A DNA stretch of 64,000 bases from Notamacropus eugenii (taxonomy: Eukaryota > Chordata > Mammalia > Diprotodontia > Macropodidae), in contig NC_092876.1 of assembly GCF_028372415.1 (NCBI RefSeq), positions 226,335,028 to 226,399,027 on the forward strand. The letters run 5' to 3'. The notes beneath the pieces were generated by a model, which made no database searches, was not told where the DNA came from, and saw only the letters and a program-made list of their open reading frames with translations. Made by a program: the position numbers and the translations under genes. Numbering within the stretch: the first letter of the stretch is position 1; every line of letters begins with the position of its first letter. Of the stretch, positions 23,835 through 33,834 are shown piece by piece.

Positions 23835-24165
23835 GCCTTTAAAAAAAATTAGGCTCATATACCACAAAAAGCTCCAAATAGATACCAGACCTAAGCGTAA
23901 AAGGCCACTTCATAGAAAAACTTGAGCACAGAAGATTTTCAGATCTATCGTGAAAGGGAGAATCCTTAACCAAAGAAGAAAGAGGATCATTAAACATAAA
24001 CATACCATTTTAATCAAAACAATTAAAAAGATTCTTCATGAAAAGAAAAATCGCTACAGCTTGAATAAGAAGAGAAGCTGATGAATGGGAGAAATGTTTA
24101 CATCAAAAATCCCTGGTAAATGTCTAATACCCTAAAACATATAGGGAATAAACACAAAAATGTGA
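23835..24165 (+). mobile_element. L1 fragment (C-terminal ORF2 region)
   Basis: Matches the marsupial L1 segment around 'agacctaagcgtaaaaggcc', 'tcagatctatcgtgaaaggg' and 'gaagctgatgaatgggagaa', which encodes the end of ORF2. It is degenerate. Confidence 0.55.
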
Positions 24166-24184
24166 AGTTAAGAATCATGCCCTC

Positions 24185-24295
24185 AGTAAATGAATAAGCA
24201 GCACTGTGCAATGGAGGGGGCTCTAGACTTGGAAGTTGGGAGACTCAGGTTAAAACCTACCTGCCAAGGGTTCTGTAATCCCGAACAAGAATAAC
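24185..24295 (+). mobile_element. SINE head fragment
   Basis: gcagcactgtgcaatggagg, ctagacttggaagttgggag; truncated. Confidence 0.4.
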
Positions 24296-26049
24296 ATAAA
24301 TTAAAAAAAGTATGCTTTGTTCTGCATTCAGAGTCCAGGATGTGGATAGCATTTTCCTTCCTCAGTCCTTGACACTTGTCTTGGATCATTGTGTTGCTGA
24401 GGAGAGTTGAATCATTCATAGTTGATTATCACGTAATGTTGCTGATAACTGTGTACAATGTTTTCTTGGTACTGCTCACTTTACTTTGCATCAGTTCTTA
24501 CAAATCTTTCCAAGTTTTTCTGAGATCTACCTATTCATCATTTCTTATTGCATAATAGTATTCCATTACATTCATATACCACAGCTTGTTCAGGCCTTCC
24601 CCAATGAATGGGCATCCTCTCAATTTCCAATATTTTGCCACCGTGAAAAGGGCTCCTATAAATAATTTGCACATGTAAGTCCTTTTCCCCTTTTTTAATA
24701 ATTTCTTTGGGATACAGACCTAGTAGTGGTATGGCTGGATCAAAGGGTGTGCACAGTTAGGTTGCCCTTTGGGCATAGCTCCAAATTGCTGTCCAGAATG
24801 GTTGAATCCATTCACAACTTCACCAACAGTTCATTAGTGTTCCAATTTTCCCACATCCTCTCCAACATTTAACATTTTCCTTTTTTTTCCATATTAGATA
24901 ATCTGATAGGTTTAATGTGGTACCTCAGAGTTGTTTGAATTTGCATTTCTCTAATCAATAGTGATTTAGAGTACTTCTTTATATGCTGGTAGATAGCTTT
25001 CATTTCTTCATCTGAAAACTGCCTGTTCATGTCCTTTGACCATTGGGGAATGACTCAGTTCTCTATATATTTGAGAAATGAGACTTTTATCAGAGATACT
25101 TACTGTGAAGATGGTTTCCCAGCTTTCTGCTTTCCTTCTTATCTTGGTTGCATTGTTTTTGTTGGTGCAAAAGCTTTATTATTTAATATAATCAAAATGA
25201 TCTATTTTACATTTTGTAATTCTATCTCTTGTTTGGTCATGAAACTATAACTCACTTAACTTCTTTAAGATTGTGGATGCTACAGCATTTGGTGTTTATA
25301 TGTTTAGTATTGATATTACTTCATTGTCTATGATACCGTTTAACACGATGCAGTTGCCTTTCTTATTTCTTTCAACTAGGTCTATCTTTGCTTTTGCTTT
25401 GTCTAAGATTAAGATTGCTAGCCCCTTTCTTTTTGAGATCAGGATTACTACCCCCCCCCCCTTTTTAACTTCAACAGAAGCGTGATAGATTGTGCTTCAG
25501 CCTCTTACCTTTGCTGCGTGTCTCTCTGCTTTAAGTGTATTTCTTGTAAACTCATATTGTAGGATTCTGGTTTTTGATCCATTCTGCTATCCACTTCCAT
25601 TTTTTGGGAGAGTTCATTTCATTCATATTCACAGGTATGATTACCAGCTGTGGATCTCCCTCCATCCCGTTATTCCTCCTGTTTGTCCTCTCTCTCTTTT
25701 CATCCTTTCATCCTTTTGATAGTGTTTTGCTTGACCATCTCCTTTGGTCTGGACTCTCTTCTGTCAGTTCTTTCCCCCCAATCTCCTCTTCTACTTTTCT
25801 GCAGGGAAGGATAGATTTCTATATTCAACTGATTGTATGCATTATTCCCTCTTTGAGCCAATACTGATGAGAGTAATGTTCAAGCAATGTCCATCATCTA
25901 CCCTCCCATTTTTCCCATTATTATAATAGGTTTCTGTGAAATAATTTACCCCATTCTACCTCTCCCTTCTGTATCCAGTGTACTCCTCTTTCTCATCCCT
26001 TAATTTTTTTATGGCATTCCCTCAAATTCACCTTATATCCATGCCTCTT

Positions 26050-26253
26050 CAGGGGTGGGGAACCTGCAACCTCCAGCCCACATGTGGCCCTCTAGGTCCT
26101 CAAGTGTGGACCTTTGACTGAATCCAAATTTCACAGAAGAAATCCTTTTAATGAGGAGATTTGTTCTGTGAAGTTTGAATTCAGTCAGAGGGTCTCACTT
26201 GAGGACCTAGAAGGCCACATGTGGCCTGGAGGCTGCAAGTTCCCAATGCCTAG
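26050..26253. mobile_element. Palindromic hAT-like MITE inside the outer L1/HAL1
   Basis: The 204-bp element is one large inverted repeat. The left arm (caggggtggggaacctgcaa onward) and the right arm pair over about 90 bases, with the core cacatgtggcc and ctaggtcctcaagtg in both arms. The ends resemble the CAGGGGTGGGGAACCTG termini of mammalian hAT MITEs. No convincing 8-bp target duplication was found, and the right end is eroded. It has no coding capacity. Confidence 0.75.
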
Positions 26254-26597
26254 ACACTATGTATATTACATTCAGCTGGATTATTAGCAGTACAATTTTT
26301 AAGAATTACAAGTAACATCTTCCCATGTAGGGATGAAAACATTTCAGCTTCATTGAATCCTTGATGTTTTCTTTTCCCTTTTTAGGCTTCTCTTAGGTCT
26401 TGATATTGGAGATGAGTTTTCTTGTTTAATTCTCATATTCTCCTTATGAAAGTTTGAAATCTTTCTATTTCATTGAATTACAATTTTTTTCCCCTTGAAA
26501 TATTATACTTAATTTCACCAGGCAGGTGATTCTTGGTTGTAGCCCTAGCTCCTTTGCCTTCCAGAATATCATGTTCTATTACTTCCAGTCCTTTAAT

Positions 26598-26608
26598 ATT
26601 GCAGCTGC
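26598..26608 (+). repeat. Target-site duplication of older HAL1, left copy
   Basis: attgcagctgc here matches attgcaactgc at 31379-31389 with one difference. Removing everything between restores the ORF1 of the outer minus-strand element. Confidence 0.65.
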
Positions 26609-27600
26609 AGAGGAACTGAGAACTTTCAGGTCACCAGAGTATACCCTCCTCTTGACAATAGATTCAAAAGTCAAGTAACTGGCTGAGAAAATACCCAAAA
26701 AAAGGAAAAAAAATAAGACCATAGAAGGTTACTTTCTTGGTGAACAGGTATTTTCTTCCATCCTTTCAAATGAGAAAGAATAATCCATACTGTCAGAGAA
26801 AGTCAAAGCATCCAGTACCTCCAAAGTAAATATGCAGTGGACTCAGGCCATGGAAGAGCTTGAAAAGTGAATCAACTGCTTGCTAAAGGAGACCCAAAAT
26901 AAATGCTGAAGAAAATGACACCTTTAAAAATAAGCTAACTCAACTGGCAAAAAAGGTCCAAAAAGCCAATGAGGAGAAGAGTGCTTTAAAAAGCAGAATT
27001 AGCCAAATGGAAAAGGAGGTTCAAAAGCTCACTGAAGAAAATAGCTTTTTAAAAATTAGAATGGAACAGAAGGAAGCTAATGACTTTATTAGAAACCAAG
27101 AAATTACAAAATAAACCCAAACAAATGAAAAAATGAAAGATAATGTGAAATATCTCATTGGAAAAACAACTGACCTGGAAAATAGGTACAAGAGGGGACT
27201 ACCTGAAAGCCATGATACAAAAAAGAGCCTAGATATCATCTTTCATGAAATTATCAAGGAAAACTGCTCTGATATTCTAGAACCAGAGGGCAAAGTAAAT
27301 ATTGAAAGAATCCACCAATCACCTCCTGAAAGAGATCCAAAAAGAGAAACTCCTAGGAATATTGTAGCCAAATTCCAGAGTTCCCAGGTCAAGAAGAAAA
27401 TATTGCAAGCAGCTAGAAAGAAACAATTCAAGTATTGTGGAAATACAATCAGGATAACACAAGATCTATCAGCTTCTACATTAAGGGATTGAAGGGCTGA
27501 GAATATGATATTCCAGAAATCAAAGGAACTAGGATTAAAAGCAAGAATCACCTACCCAGCAAAACTGAGTAAAATACTTCAGGGGAAAAAATGGTCATTA
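26609..27600 (+). mobile_element. Older HAL1-like element, 5' part with degenerate ORF1
   Basis: From about 26655 this aligns with the younger copy at 28260 onward: end of the 5' UTR, ORF1 N-terminus, coiled coil, and the LIGKTTDLENR and ILEPEGKVNIERI blocks (open stretch 27133-27492). Stops and indels break the frame. It is 5'-truncated or diverged relative to the younger copy. It is interrupted at 27600 inside the codons for KWSLNEIEDFQ. Confidence 0.8.
27586..27600 (+). repeat. Target-site duplication of younger HAL1, left copy
   Basis: The 15 bases aaaaaatggtcatta are identical to 30359-30373. A-rich start and length are typical of L1-mediated target-primed insertion. Confidence 0.85.
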
Positions 27601-27610
27601 AGGGGTGGAG

Positions 27611-27622
27611 CCAAGATGGCGG
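27611..27622 (+). promoter_or_regulatory. YY1-type site in HAL1 5' UTR
   Basis: The string ccaagatggcgg sits about 10 bases from the 5' end of the younger element. The same position and motif position transcription starts in human L1 through YY1. Function here is inferred from that parallel. Confidence 0.55.
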
Positions 27623-28286
27623 AGTAGAAAGACGCACATACACATACCTCTGAACCCACAACCCATAGAACGGCTACAGGGAAGTAACTCACGGTGAATT
27701 CTGCACCCAGAGGCCATGGAACATTGGAGCGAGGGAGATTTATGTTCCAGAGAGACCTGCAAACCTCTCGCGGGGAGTCCTTCACGCTGTGGACTGGGCG
27801 CCGGGACTGGGAGCTGAGTGCAGCCCTGTCGCGGCTGCGGCACCGAGAGGAAAAGGTCCGAGCAGGCTTCAGGGACGGGATCTCCAGCGGCCGCACAAGT
27901 CCCTCCACCCACAGGTAACGGGGATCGGTGAGAGAGTCTCTTTGGCAGGTCGAGAGGGGAATGGGGTGCCCCCATAACTCAGGCCTCCCCGGGAGGTAGA
28001 AGCTGAGAGGCGGCTGCAGACCGGGGCTCCCCAAAGGGGCAGGAGCCTGGATCCATTGTGGAAGGTCTGTGCATAAACCCCCTGAGGGAACTGAGCCTGA
28101 GAGGCGGCCCTGCCCTGACCTGACCATCTGAACTTAATCTCACACTGAATAGCAGCCCTGCCCCCTCCAAAAGCCCTAAGGCTGGAAGCAGCATTTGAAT
28201 CTCAGACCCCAAATGCTGGCTGGGAGGATCAGGAGGCGAGGTGGGTGTGAGGAGAATATTCAGAGGTCAAGTCACTGGCTGGGAAA

Positions 28287-29362
28287 ATGCCCAGAAAAGG
28301 GAAAAGAAATAAGACTAGAGAAGGTTACTTTCTTGGTGAACAGGCATTTCCTCCCTTCCTTTCTGATGAGGAAGAACACAGAAAGACACAGAAATCAAGG
28401 CTTCTGTGTCCCAGCCCACCCAATGGGCTCAGGCCATGGAAGAGCTCAAAAAGAATTTTGAAAATCAAGTTAGAGAGGTGGAGGAAAAGCTGGGAAGAGA
28501 AATGAGAGACATGAAGTCAAAGCATGAAAAGCAGATCAGCTCCCTGCTAAAGGAGACCCAAAAAAATGTTGAAGAAAATAACATCTTGAAAACTAGCCTA
28601 ACTCAATTGGCAAAAGAGGTTCAAAAAGCCAATGAGGAGAAGAATGCTTTCAAAATCAGAATTAGCCAAATGGAAAAGGAGATTCAAAAGCTCACTGAAG
28701 AAAATAGTTCTTTCAAAATTAGAATGGAACAGATGGAGGCTAAGGACTTTATGAGAAAGCAAGAAATCACAGAACAAAGCCAGAAGAATGGAAAAATGGA
28801 AGATAATGTGAAATATCTCATTGGAAAAACAACTGACCTGGAAAATAGATCCAGGAGAGACAATTTAAAAATTATGGGACTACCTGAAAGCTATGATCAA
28901 AAGAAGAGCCTAGACATCATCTTTCATGAAATTATCAAGGAAAACTGCCCTGAGATTCTAGAACCAGAGGGCAAAATAAATATTCAAGGAATCCACAGAA
29001 CACCGCCTGAAAGAGATCCAAAAAGAGAAACTCCTAGGAACATTGTGGCCAAATTCCAGAGTTCCCAGGTCAAGGAGAAAATATTGCAAGCAGCTAGAAA
29101 GAAACAATTCAAGGATTGTGGAAATACAATCAGGATAACACAAGATCTAGCAGCCTCTACATTAAGGGATCGAAGGGCATGGAATAGGATATTCCAGAAG
29201 TCCAAGGAACTAGGACTAAAACCAAGAATCACCTACCCAGCAAAACTGACTATAATACTTCAGGGGAAAAATTGGTCTTTCAATGAAATAGAGGATTTTC
29301 AAACATTCTTGATGAAAAGACTAGAGATGAAAAGAAAATTTGACTTTCAAACACAAGAATGA
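28287..29362 (+). pseudogene. HAL1/L1 ORF1p-like RNA-binding protein, N-terminus frameshifted
   Basis: An ATG at 28287 opens MPRKGKRNKTREGYFLGEQ. An indel near 28370-28395 then shifts the frame, and the rest runs open from 28406 to the TGA at 29362; the first in-frame ATG there is at 28436. The open part (318 codons counted from a GTG) has a long coiled coil in its first ~130 residues. That is followed by the RRM-like block RSRRDNLKIMGLPES and the C-terminal block TPRNIVAKFQSSQVKEKIL with RITYPAKL near the end. These are the three parts of L1 ORF1p, an RNA-binding trimeric chaperone. It is a transposon gene, not a host gene. A downstream-initiated protein remains possible. Confidence 0.8.
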
Positions 29363-30358
29363 AGAGAACCATGAAAAGGTGAACAGCAAAGAGAAGTCAT
29401 AAGGGACTTACTAAAGTTGAACTGTTTACATTTCTACATGGAAAGACAACATTTGTAACTCTTGAAACATTTCAGTATCTGGATACTGGGTGGGATTACA
29501 CACACACACATGCACACATGCACACATACATAGAGACAGAGTGCACAGAGTGAATTGAAGAAGATGGGATCATATCTTAAAAAAAAATGAAATCAAGCAG
29601 TGAGAGAGAAAGATATTGGGAGGAGAAAGGGAGAAATTGAATGGGGCAAATTATCTCTCATAAAAGAGGCAAGCAAAAGACTCATTAGTGGAGGGATAAA
29701 GAGGGGAGGTGAGAGAAAAACATGAAGTCTACTCTCATCACATTCCACTAAAGGAAAGAATAAAATGCACACTCATTTTGGTATGAAAACCTATCTCACA
29801 ATACAGGAAAGTGGGGGATAAGGGGACAAGCAGGGTGGGGGGGATGAAAGAAGGGAGGGCATGGGGAGGAGAGTGCAATTCGAGGTTGACACTCATGGGG
29901 AGGGATAGGATCAAAAGAGAATAGAAGTAATGGGGGACAGGATAGGATGGAGGGAAATATAGTTAGTCCTATACAACACAACTATTATGGAAGTTATTTG
30001 CAAAACTACACAGATTTGGCCTATATTGAATTGCTTGCCTTCCAAAGGGAAGGGGTGGAGAGGGAGGGAGGTAAAGAAGTTGGAACTCAAAGTGTTAGGA
30101 TCAACTGTTGAGTAATGTTCTTGCCACTAGGAAATAAGAAATACAGGTAAAGGGGTATAGAAAGCTATCTGGCCCTACAGGACAAAAGAGAAGATGGAGA
30201 CAAGGGCAGAGAGGGATGATAGAAGAGAGAGCAGATTGGTCATAGGGGCAATCAGAATGCTTGGTGTTTGGAGGGGGGAGGGGATAAAAGGGGAGAAAAT
30301 TTGTAACCCAAAATTTTGTGAAAATGAATGTTAAAAGTTAAATAAATAAATTTAATTA

Positions 30359-30373
30359 AAAAAATGGTCATTA
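30359..30373 (+). repeat. Target-site duplication of younger HAL1, right copy
   Basis: Identical to 27586-27600. It directly follows the A-rich tail and restores the older ORF1 reading frame. Confidence 0.85.
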
Positions 30374-30590
30374 AATGAAATTGAGGACTTTCAAGCATTC
30401 TTGATGAAAAAACTAGAACTGAAAAGAAAATCTGACTTTTAAACACAAGAATCAAGAGAAACATGAGAAGGTAAACAGGAAAGAGAAATCATAAAGGACT
30501 TTCTAAAGTTGAACTCTTTACATTCCTACATGGAAAGACAATATTTGTAACTCTTGAGACGTTTCTCAATATTTGGGTAGTTAGAGGGAT

Positions 30591-30635
<45 letters not shown>

Positions 30636-31378
30636 CACAGGGTGAGGTGAATAAGAAGGGATGATATCTAAAAAAATAAAATTAAGGGGTGAGAGAGGAA
30701 TATATTGGGAGGGGAAAGGGAGAAATTGAATGGGGCAAATTATGTCTCAAAAAAAGGCAAGAAAAACTTTTTCAATGGAGGAGAAAAGGGAGGAGGTGAG
30801 AGGCAAAAAGTGAAGCTTACTCTCTTCACATTTGGCTTAAGGAAGAAATAACATGCTCACTCAATTTGGTATGAAAATCTATCTTACACTAAAGGAAAGT
30901 AGGGGAGAAGGGGACAAGTGGGGTGGGGGGGATGATAGGAGGGAGTAATTAGAAGTAAACACTTTTGGGGAGGGACAAGGTCAAAAGAGAGAATAGAATA
31001 AAAGGGGGGCAGGATAGGATAGAGGGAAATATAGTTAGTTTTACACAACATGACTATTATGGAAGTCTTGCAAAACTACACATATATAGCCTATGCTGAA
31101 TTGCTTGCCTTCTCAGTGGGGATGGGTGGAGAGGGAGGGTAGGGAGATAAATTGGAATTCAAAGTTTTAGGAATGAATGTTGAGGATTATTTTTGCATAC
31201 AACTGGGAAATAAGAAATACAGGTAATGGAGTATAGAAATCAATCTTGCCCCACAAGCAAATAGAGAAGATGGCAATAAGGGAAGGCAGGGGTGTGATAA
31301 AAGGGAGGGCATATTGAGGGAAGGGGTAATCAGAATGCAAGGCATTGGGGGGGGAGGGGAGAGATGGGGAGAAAAAAA
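30359..31378 (+). mobile_element. Older HAL1-like element, 3' part
   Basis: The reading 'atggtcattaaatgaaattg' resumes the ORF1 broken at 27600 and finishes it (30430-30441). The HAL1 3' UTR follows: a (CA)n tract at 30595-30633, G-rich 'gggaggggaaagggag' blocks and an A-rich tail (31372-31379). There is no ORF2. Confidence 0.8.
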
Positions 31379-31389
31379 ATTGCAACTGC
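31379..31389 (+). repeat. Target-site duplication of older HAL1, right copy
   Basis: Partner of 26598-26608, one mismatch in 11, placed right after the A-rich tail of the older HAL1. Confidence 0.65.
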
Positions 31390-32225
31390 TAAGTCCTGTG
31401 TAATCCTGACAGTGGTTCCCTGATATTTGAATTATTTCTTTCTGGCCACTTGCAGTGTTTTTTTCCTTGACCTAATAGTTCTGATATTTGGTTATGATGC
31501 TATAATGTTCCTTGGAGTTTTTATTGTGGAATCTCTTTCCTGAGGTGATCTGTAGATTCTTTCAATGTCTATTTTGCCCTTGCCCTCTAGTTCCATGGTA
31601 ATTTTCCTTGATAATTTCTTGAAACATGCTGTCCAGGTTTTCCTGTTCATTATGGCTTTCAGGTAGTCCAATGATTCTGACATTGTGTCTCCTGGATCTA
31701 TTATTTTTCCAATGAGGTAGTCTACATTTTCTTCTATTTCTTCATTCTTTTGAATTTGTGTGATTGATTCCTGATGTCTCAGAGTCACTAGTTTCCACGC
31801 TCTCAATTCTGACTCTTAAGGAGCTATTTTCCTCAGTTTTTAGACCTCTTTTTCCATTTGGGCAATTCTACCTTTTGAGGAATTTTCTTTTTCCAAGCTG
31901 TTGACTTGTTTTCATAATTCTCTTGCTCATTCTCATTTCTTTTTTCCAATTTTTCTTCTGCCTCTCTTCTATGATTTTTAAGCTCCTTTTTGAGCTCTTC
32001 CATGAGTTCTTTCTGGGTTCAAGACCACTTCATGTTTTTATTTGGGGTTTTGGACTCTTCTGAGTTTGTGTCTTAATCTTCCCCGTCACCATAACTTTCT
32101 GTGATCCAATTTTTTTTGCTCATGATTTTTGGTGTTTATTCTTTCGTTTCAATTTGAGTTCTGCTGCTGGATTGGAAGGGGTATTGTCTCTGGCTTCTTG
32201 TGCCCAGGGCTATAGGCCCTGGCTA
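31390..32225 (-). mobile_element. Outer L1/HAL1-type element, 5' part with ORF1 fragment (minus strand)
   Basis: Continuation of the element at 24430-26608. The minus strand carries a decayed ORF1 (clear stretch 31806-31492 with NVDYLIGKIIDPGD and GKIDIERIYRSPQERDS), then N-terminal and 5' UTR sequence to about 32.2 kb. ORF1 resumes at 31390 exactly where the left part stops at 26608, which shows that one element was split. Confidence 0.7.
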
Positions 32226-32264
32226 TTTGTCTCTGAACTATTCATCATCCATCATAAATACCTT

Positions 32265-32565
32265 TTAATTTGCCACTTTTGTGCCTTCATTCTAGATTCT
32301 TTACCCTTGACATACCCTATACACCTCTTCTTACATATTAATTTCAAATATCTGTCCTTTTGAAAACCAACCTGAAAAGCCACTTCCTACACAAAGTCAT
32401 TTCCAGCTTCACATTTCACCTGGCAGTTTGCATTCCTCTTAAGCACTGGTACATTATTTTGTATTACAGTTATTTCCTCATATAAAACTAAGTTCCGTGA
32501 AGGCAAGGACCATATCTTATCTAAATTTTATATCTCTCCTGAAATAGTTCTCTGCTTATAGTGAC
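32265..32565 (+). mobile_element. L2 3' end fragment
   Basis: 'aaagccacttcctacacaaa' followed by 'cgtgaaggcaaggaccatat' is the L2 3' terminal segment. Confidence 0.55.
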
Positions 32566-33005
32566 TTAATTATGTGTCTAGTATCTGCAGGACCCAGATG
32601 ATACAAAGATAAAAAATGACAGTCCCTGCTTATATTCTATTGGTATGGATATTACATAAATAGCTAACACTTCTATGACACTTAAACATCTGCAAAGTGC
32701 CTTCCATGTGTTATCTCATTTGATTTGATGAATATGGGTAAACATAATATAATAAAGGTAGGTTCTAGGGGACAAAGGTTATACATAGATATAGTGCTTT
32801 AGGAAAATTGGAAGAAGAAAGTTGAGAGGGACCAGAATCACTTTCATGGAGGATATGGTACTTGACCTGAGCCTTAAAGAAAGATAAGGGATATTGAAAG
32901 GTAGAGATGAGGAGGGAGTACGGATGGATGGCCTGTAGAAATGCATAACTAATGGGAACAACTAATAATTCAGTTTAAATGGAACACAGAGTAGAAAGGA
33001 GAATA
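32540..33005. mobile_element. Possible long copy of the 'tatgtgtctagtatctgcag' repeat family
   Basis: gacccagatgatacaaagat and ccctgcttatattctattgg resemble the family at 13455. Later ggaccagaatcactttcatg and cttgacctgagccttaaaga fit its downstream part. Weak. Confidence 0.35.
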
Positions 33006-33220
33006 ATGTGAAATAATGCCTAATAAAAGTAGAAAGATAATAAAAATGTTGAATTAAATTAAAAAGGGGAGCCAAATATGCTTGCTTCCTTTAGCATTTC
33101 ATTATGGATTCATCTAAGCATAGTTTAATCTATTCACATATTCAGTGTTGTGAAGGTAATAAATTCCACATGTACATTACTTGCTCTTGTAATAGTACTT
33201 TTATTTGTCCTAAATTTACC

Positions 33221-33828
33221 TGCCAGGCCTAGAGGCCTGAGGGCTACTCGAGTCTTACCTTACCTGTCCCAGGTCTTCGGTTGGCCAAACTGGATAAACG
33301 TACGAGAGAAGAGACTTTCCGGAGTCGAACAAGGTTTAGGCTTTATTCAGGGTCCTGGTTACATGTGCAGGGAGAACTCTTCCTTAGGAGGGAGAGAGAA
33401 GTCTCCCAAGGAGGCAAAGATCTTACAGTAAGAGATTGGAAGCAGAAGTGTAAGTGGGGAGAGAGGGGGAGGGGAGAGAGAAGAGAGGAAAAATGGAGCC
33501 TTCTGTCCTGTCAGGGCCCCTCCGCGCTAAGAACGCCTTCGGGCTTTCCTGGCCCTAATTAAGCTCTCCGGCCGCGTAATTTGCACCTGAATACTGTGCC
33601 TGTTAGATAACAATAGGTGTGCCCAGATCCGGGCCAGTCTCGAGGGCGGGGATGCTCCTCCCATCACGTTTCTCACGGGAAGAGGCGGAAATACACGAGA
33701 TAGCTCGGTCTCACTCCTCGATTCCCTGCTGTTTCCTGGGGGGGCCTCATGAGAACTCTAAGATTTAGAAGTTCCCACCTTTACCCGCCCAAGACTGTCC
33801 ACATGGAATTGAGCTTCCACCCCCAACA
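33221..33828 (-). mobile_element. Solo LTR of an endogenous retrovirus
   Basis: A 608-bp unit reads TG...CA on the minus strand and is flanked on both sides by tttacc (33215-33220 and 33829-33834). A 6-bp duplication suits class II (beta-like) retroviruses. On the minus strand an AATAAA lies at 33347-33342, with U5-like sequence after it. The unit is CpG-rich against a CpG-poor background, which suggests modest age. No gag, pol or env sequence and no second LTR are present, so it is the product of LTR-LTR recombination. Confidence 0.85.
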
Positions 33829-33834
33829 TTTACC

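Larger units (their letters stand above)
24430..26608 (-). mobile_element. Outer L1/HAL1-type element, 3' part (minus strand)
   Basis: Read on the minus strand, 26608-26365 is the C-terminal end of an L1-type ORF1, similar base for base to the inner HAL1 copies. It is followed by the same post-ORF1 block (for example 26340-26280). From about 25250 to 24430 comes the marsupial L1 3' end that speaks of 'ccaatgaatgggcatcctc'. No endonuclease or reverse transcriptase coding could be placed between ORF1 and the tail, so this copy looks ORF2-less. It continues to the right at 31390 after a 4.8-kb insertion. Confidence 0.75.
27601..30358 (+). mobile_element. Younger, 5'-complete HAL1-like (half-L1) retrotransposon
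   Basis: The insertion of about 2.76 kb starts with the canonical L1-type head (ggggtggagccaagatggcgg). It has a GC-rich 5' UTR of about 680 bp, one ORF1, a (CA)n-containing 3' UTR and an A-rich tail. It is flanked by the identical 15-bp repeats 27586-27600 and 30359-30373. ORF2 is absent, which is the definition of a HAL1: an L1-derived element that depends on enzymes from an autonomous L1. Similarity to the older copies is high, with many fewer disruptions, so it is the youngest of the three nested elements. Confidence 0.85.

Noticed and set aside
27579-28127. A 182-codon minus-strand frame and overlapping plus-strand frames
   Set aside because: They lie in the GC-rich 5' UTR of the younger HAL1, where stop codons are rare by composition.
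28406-29362. A 318-codon open frame as a host gene
   Set aside because: Its coiled coil, RRM-like and C-terminal blocks are those of L1 ORF1p, and it sits within an element bounded by target duplications.
30595-30633. A CRISPR-like or satellite array
   Set aside because: It is a plain (CA)n tract of the HAL1 3' UTR; no array of spaced direct repeats occurs in the window.
33150-33562. Two overlapping plus-strand frames of 93 codons
   Set aside because: They lie across an LTR in its antisense direction and have no protein family likeness.
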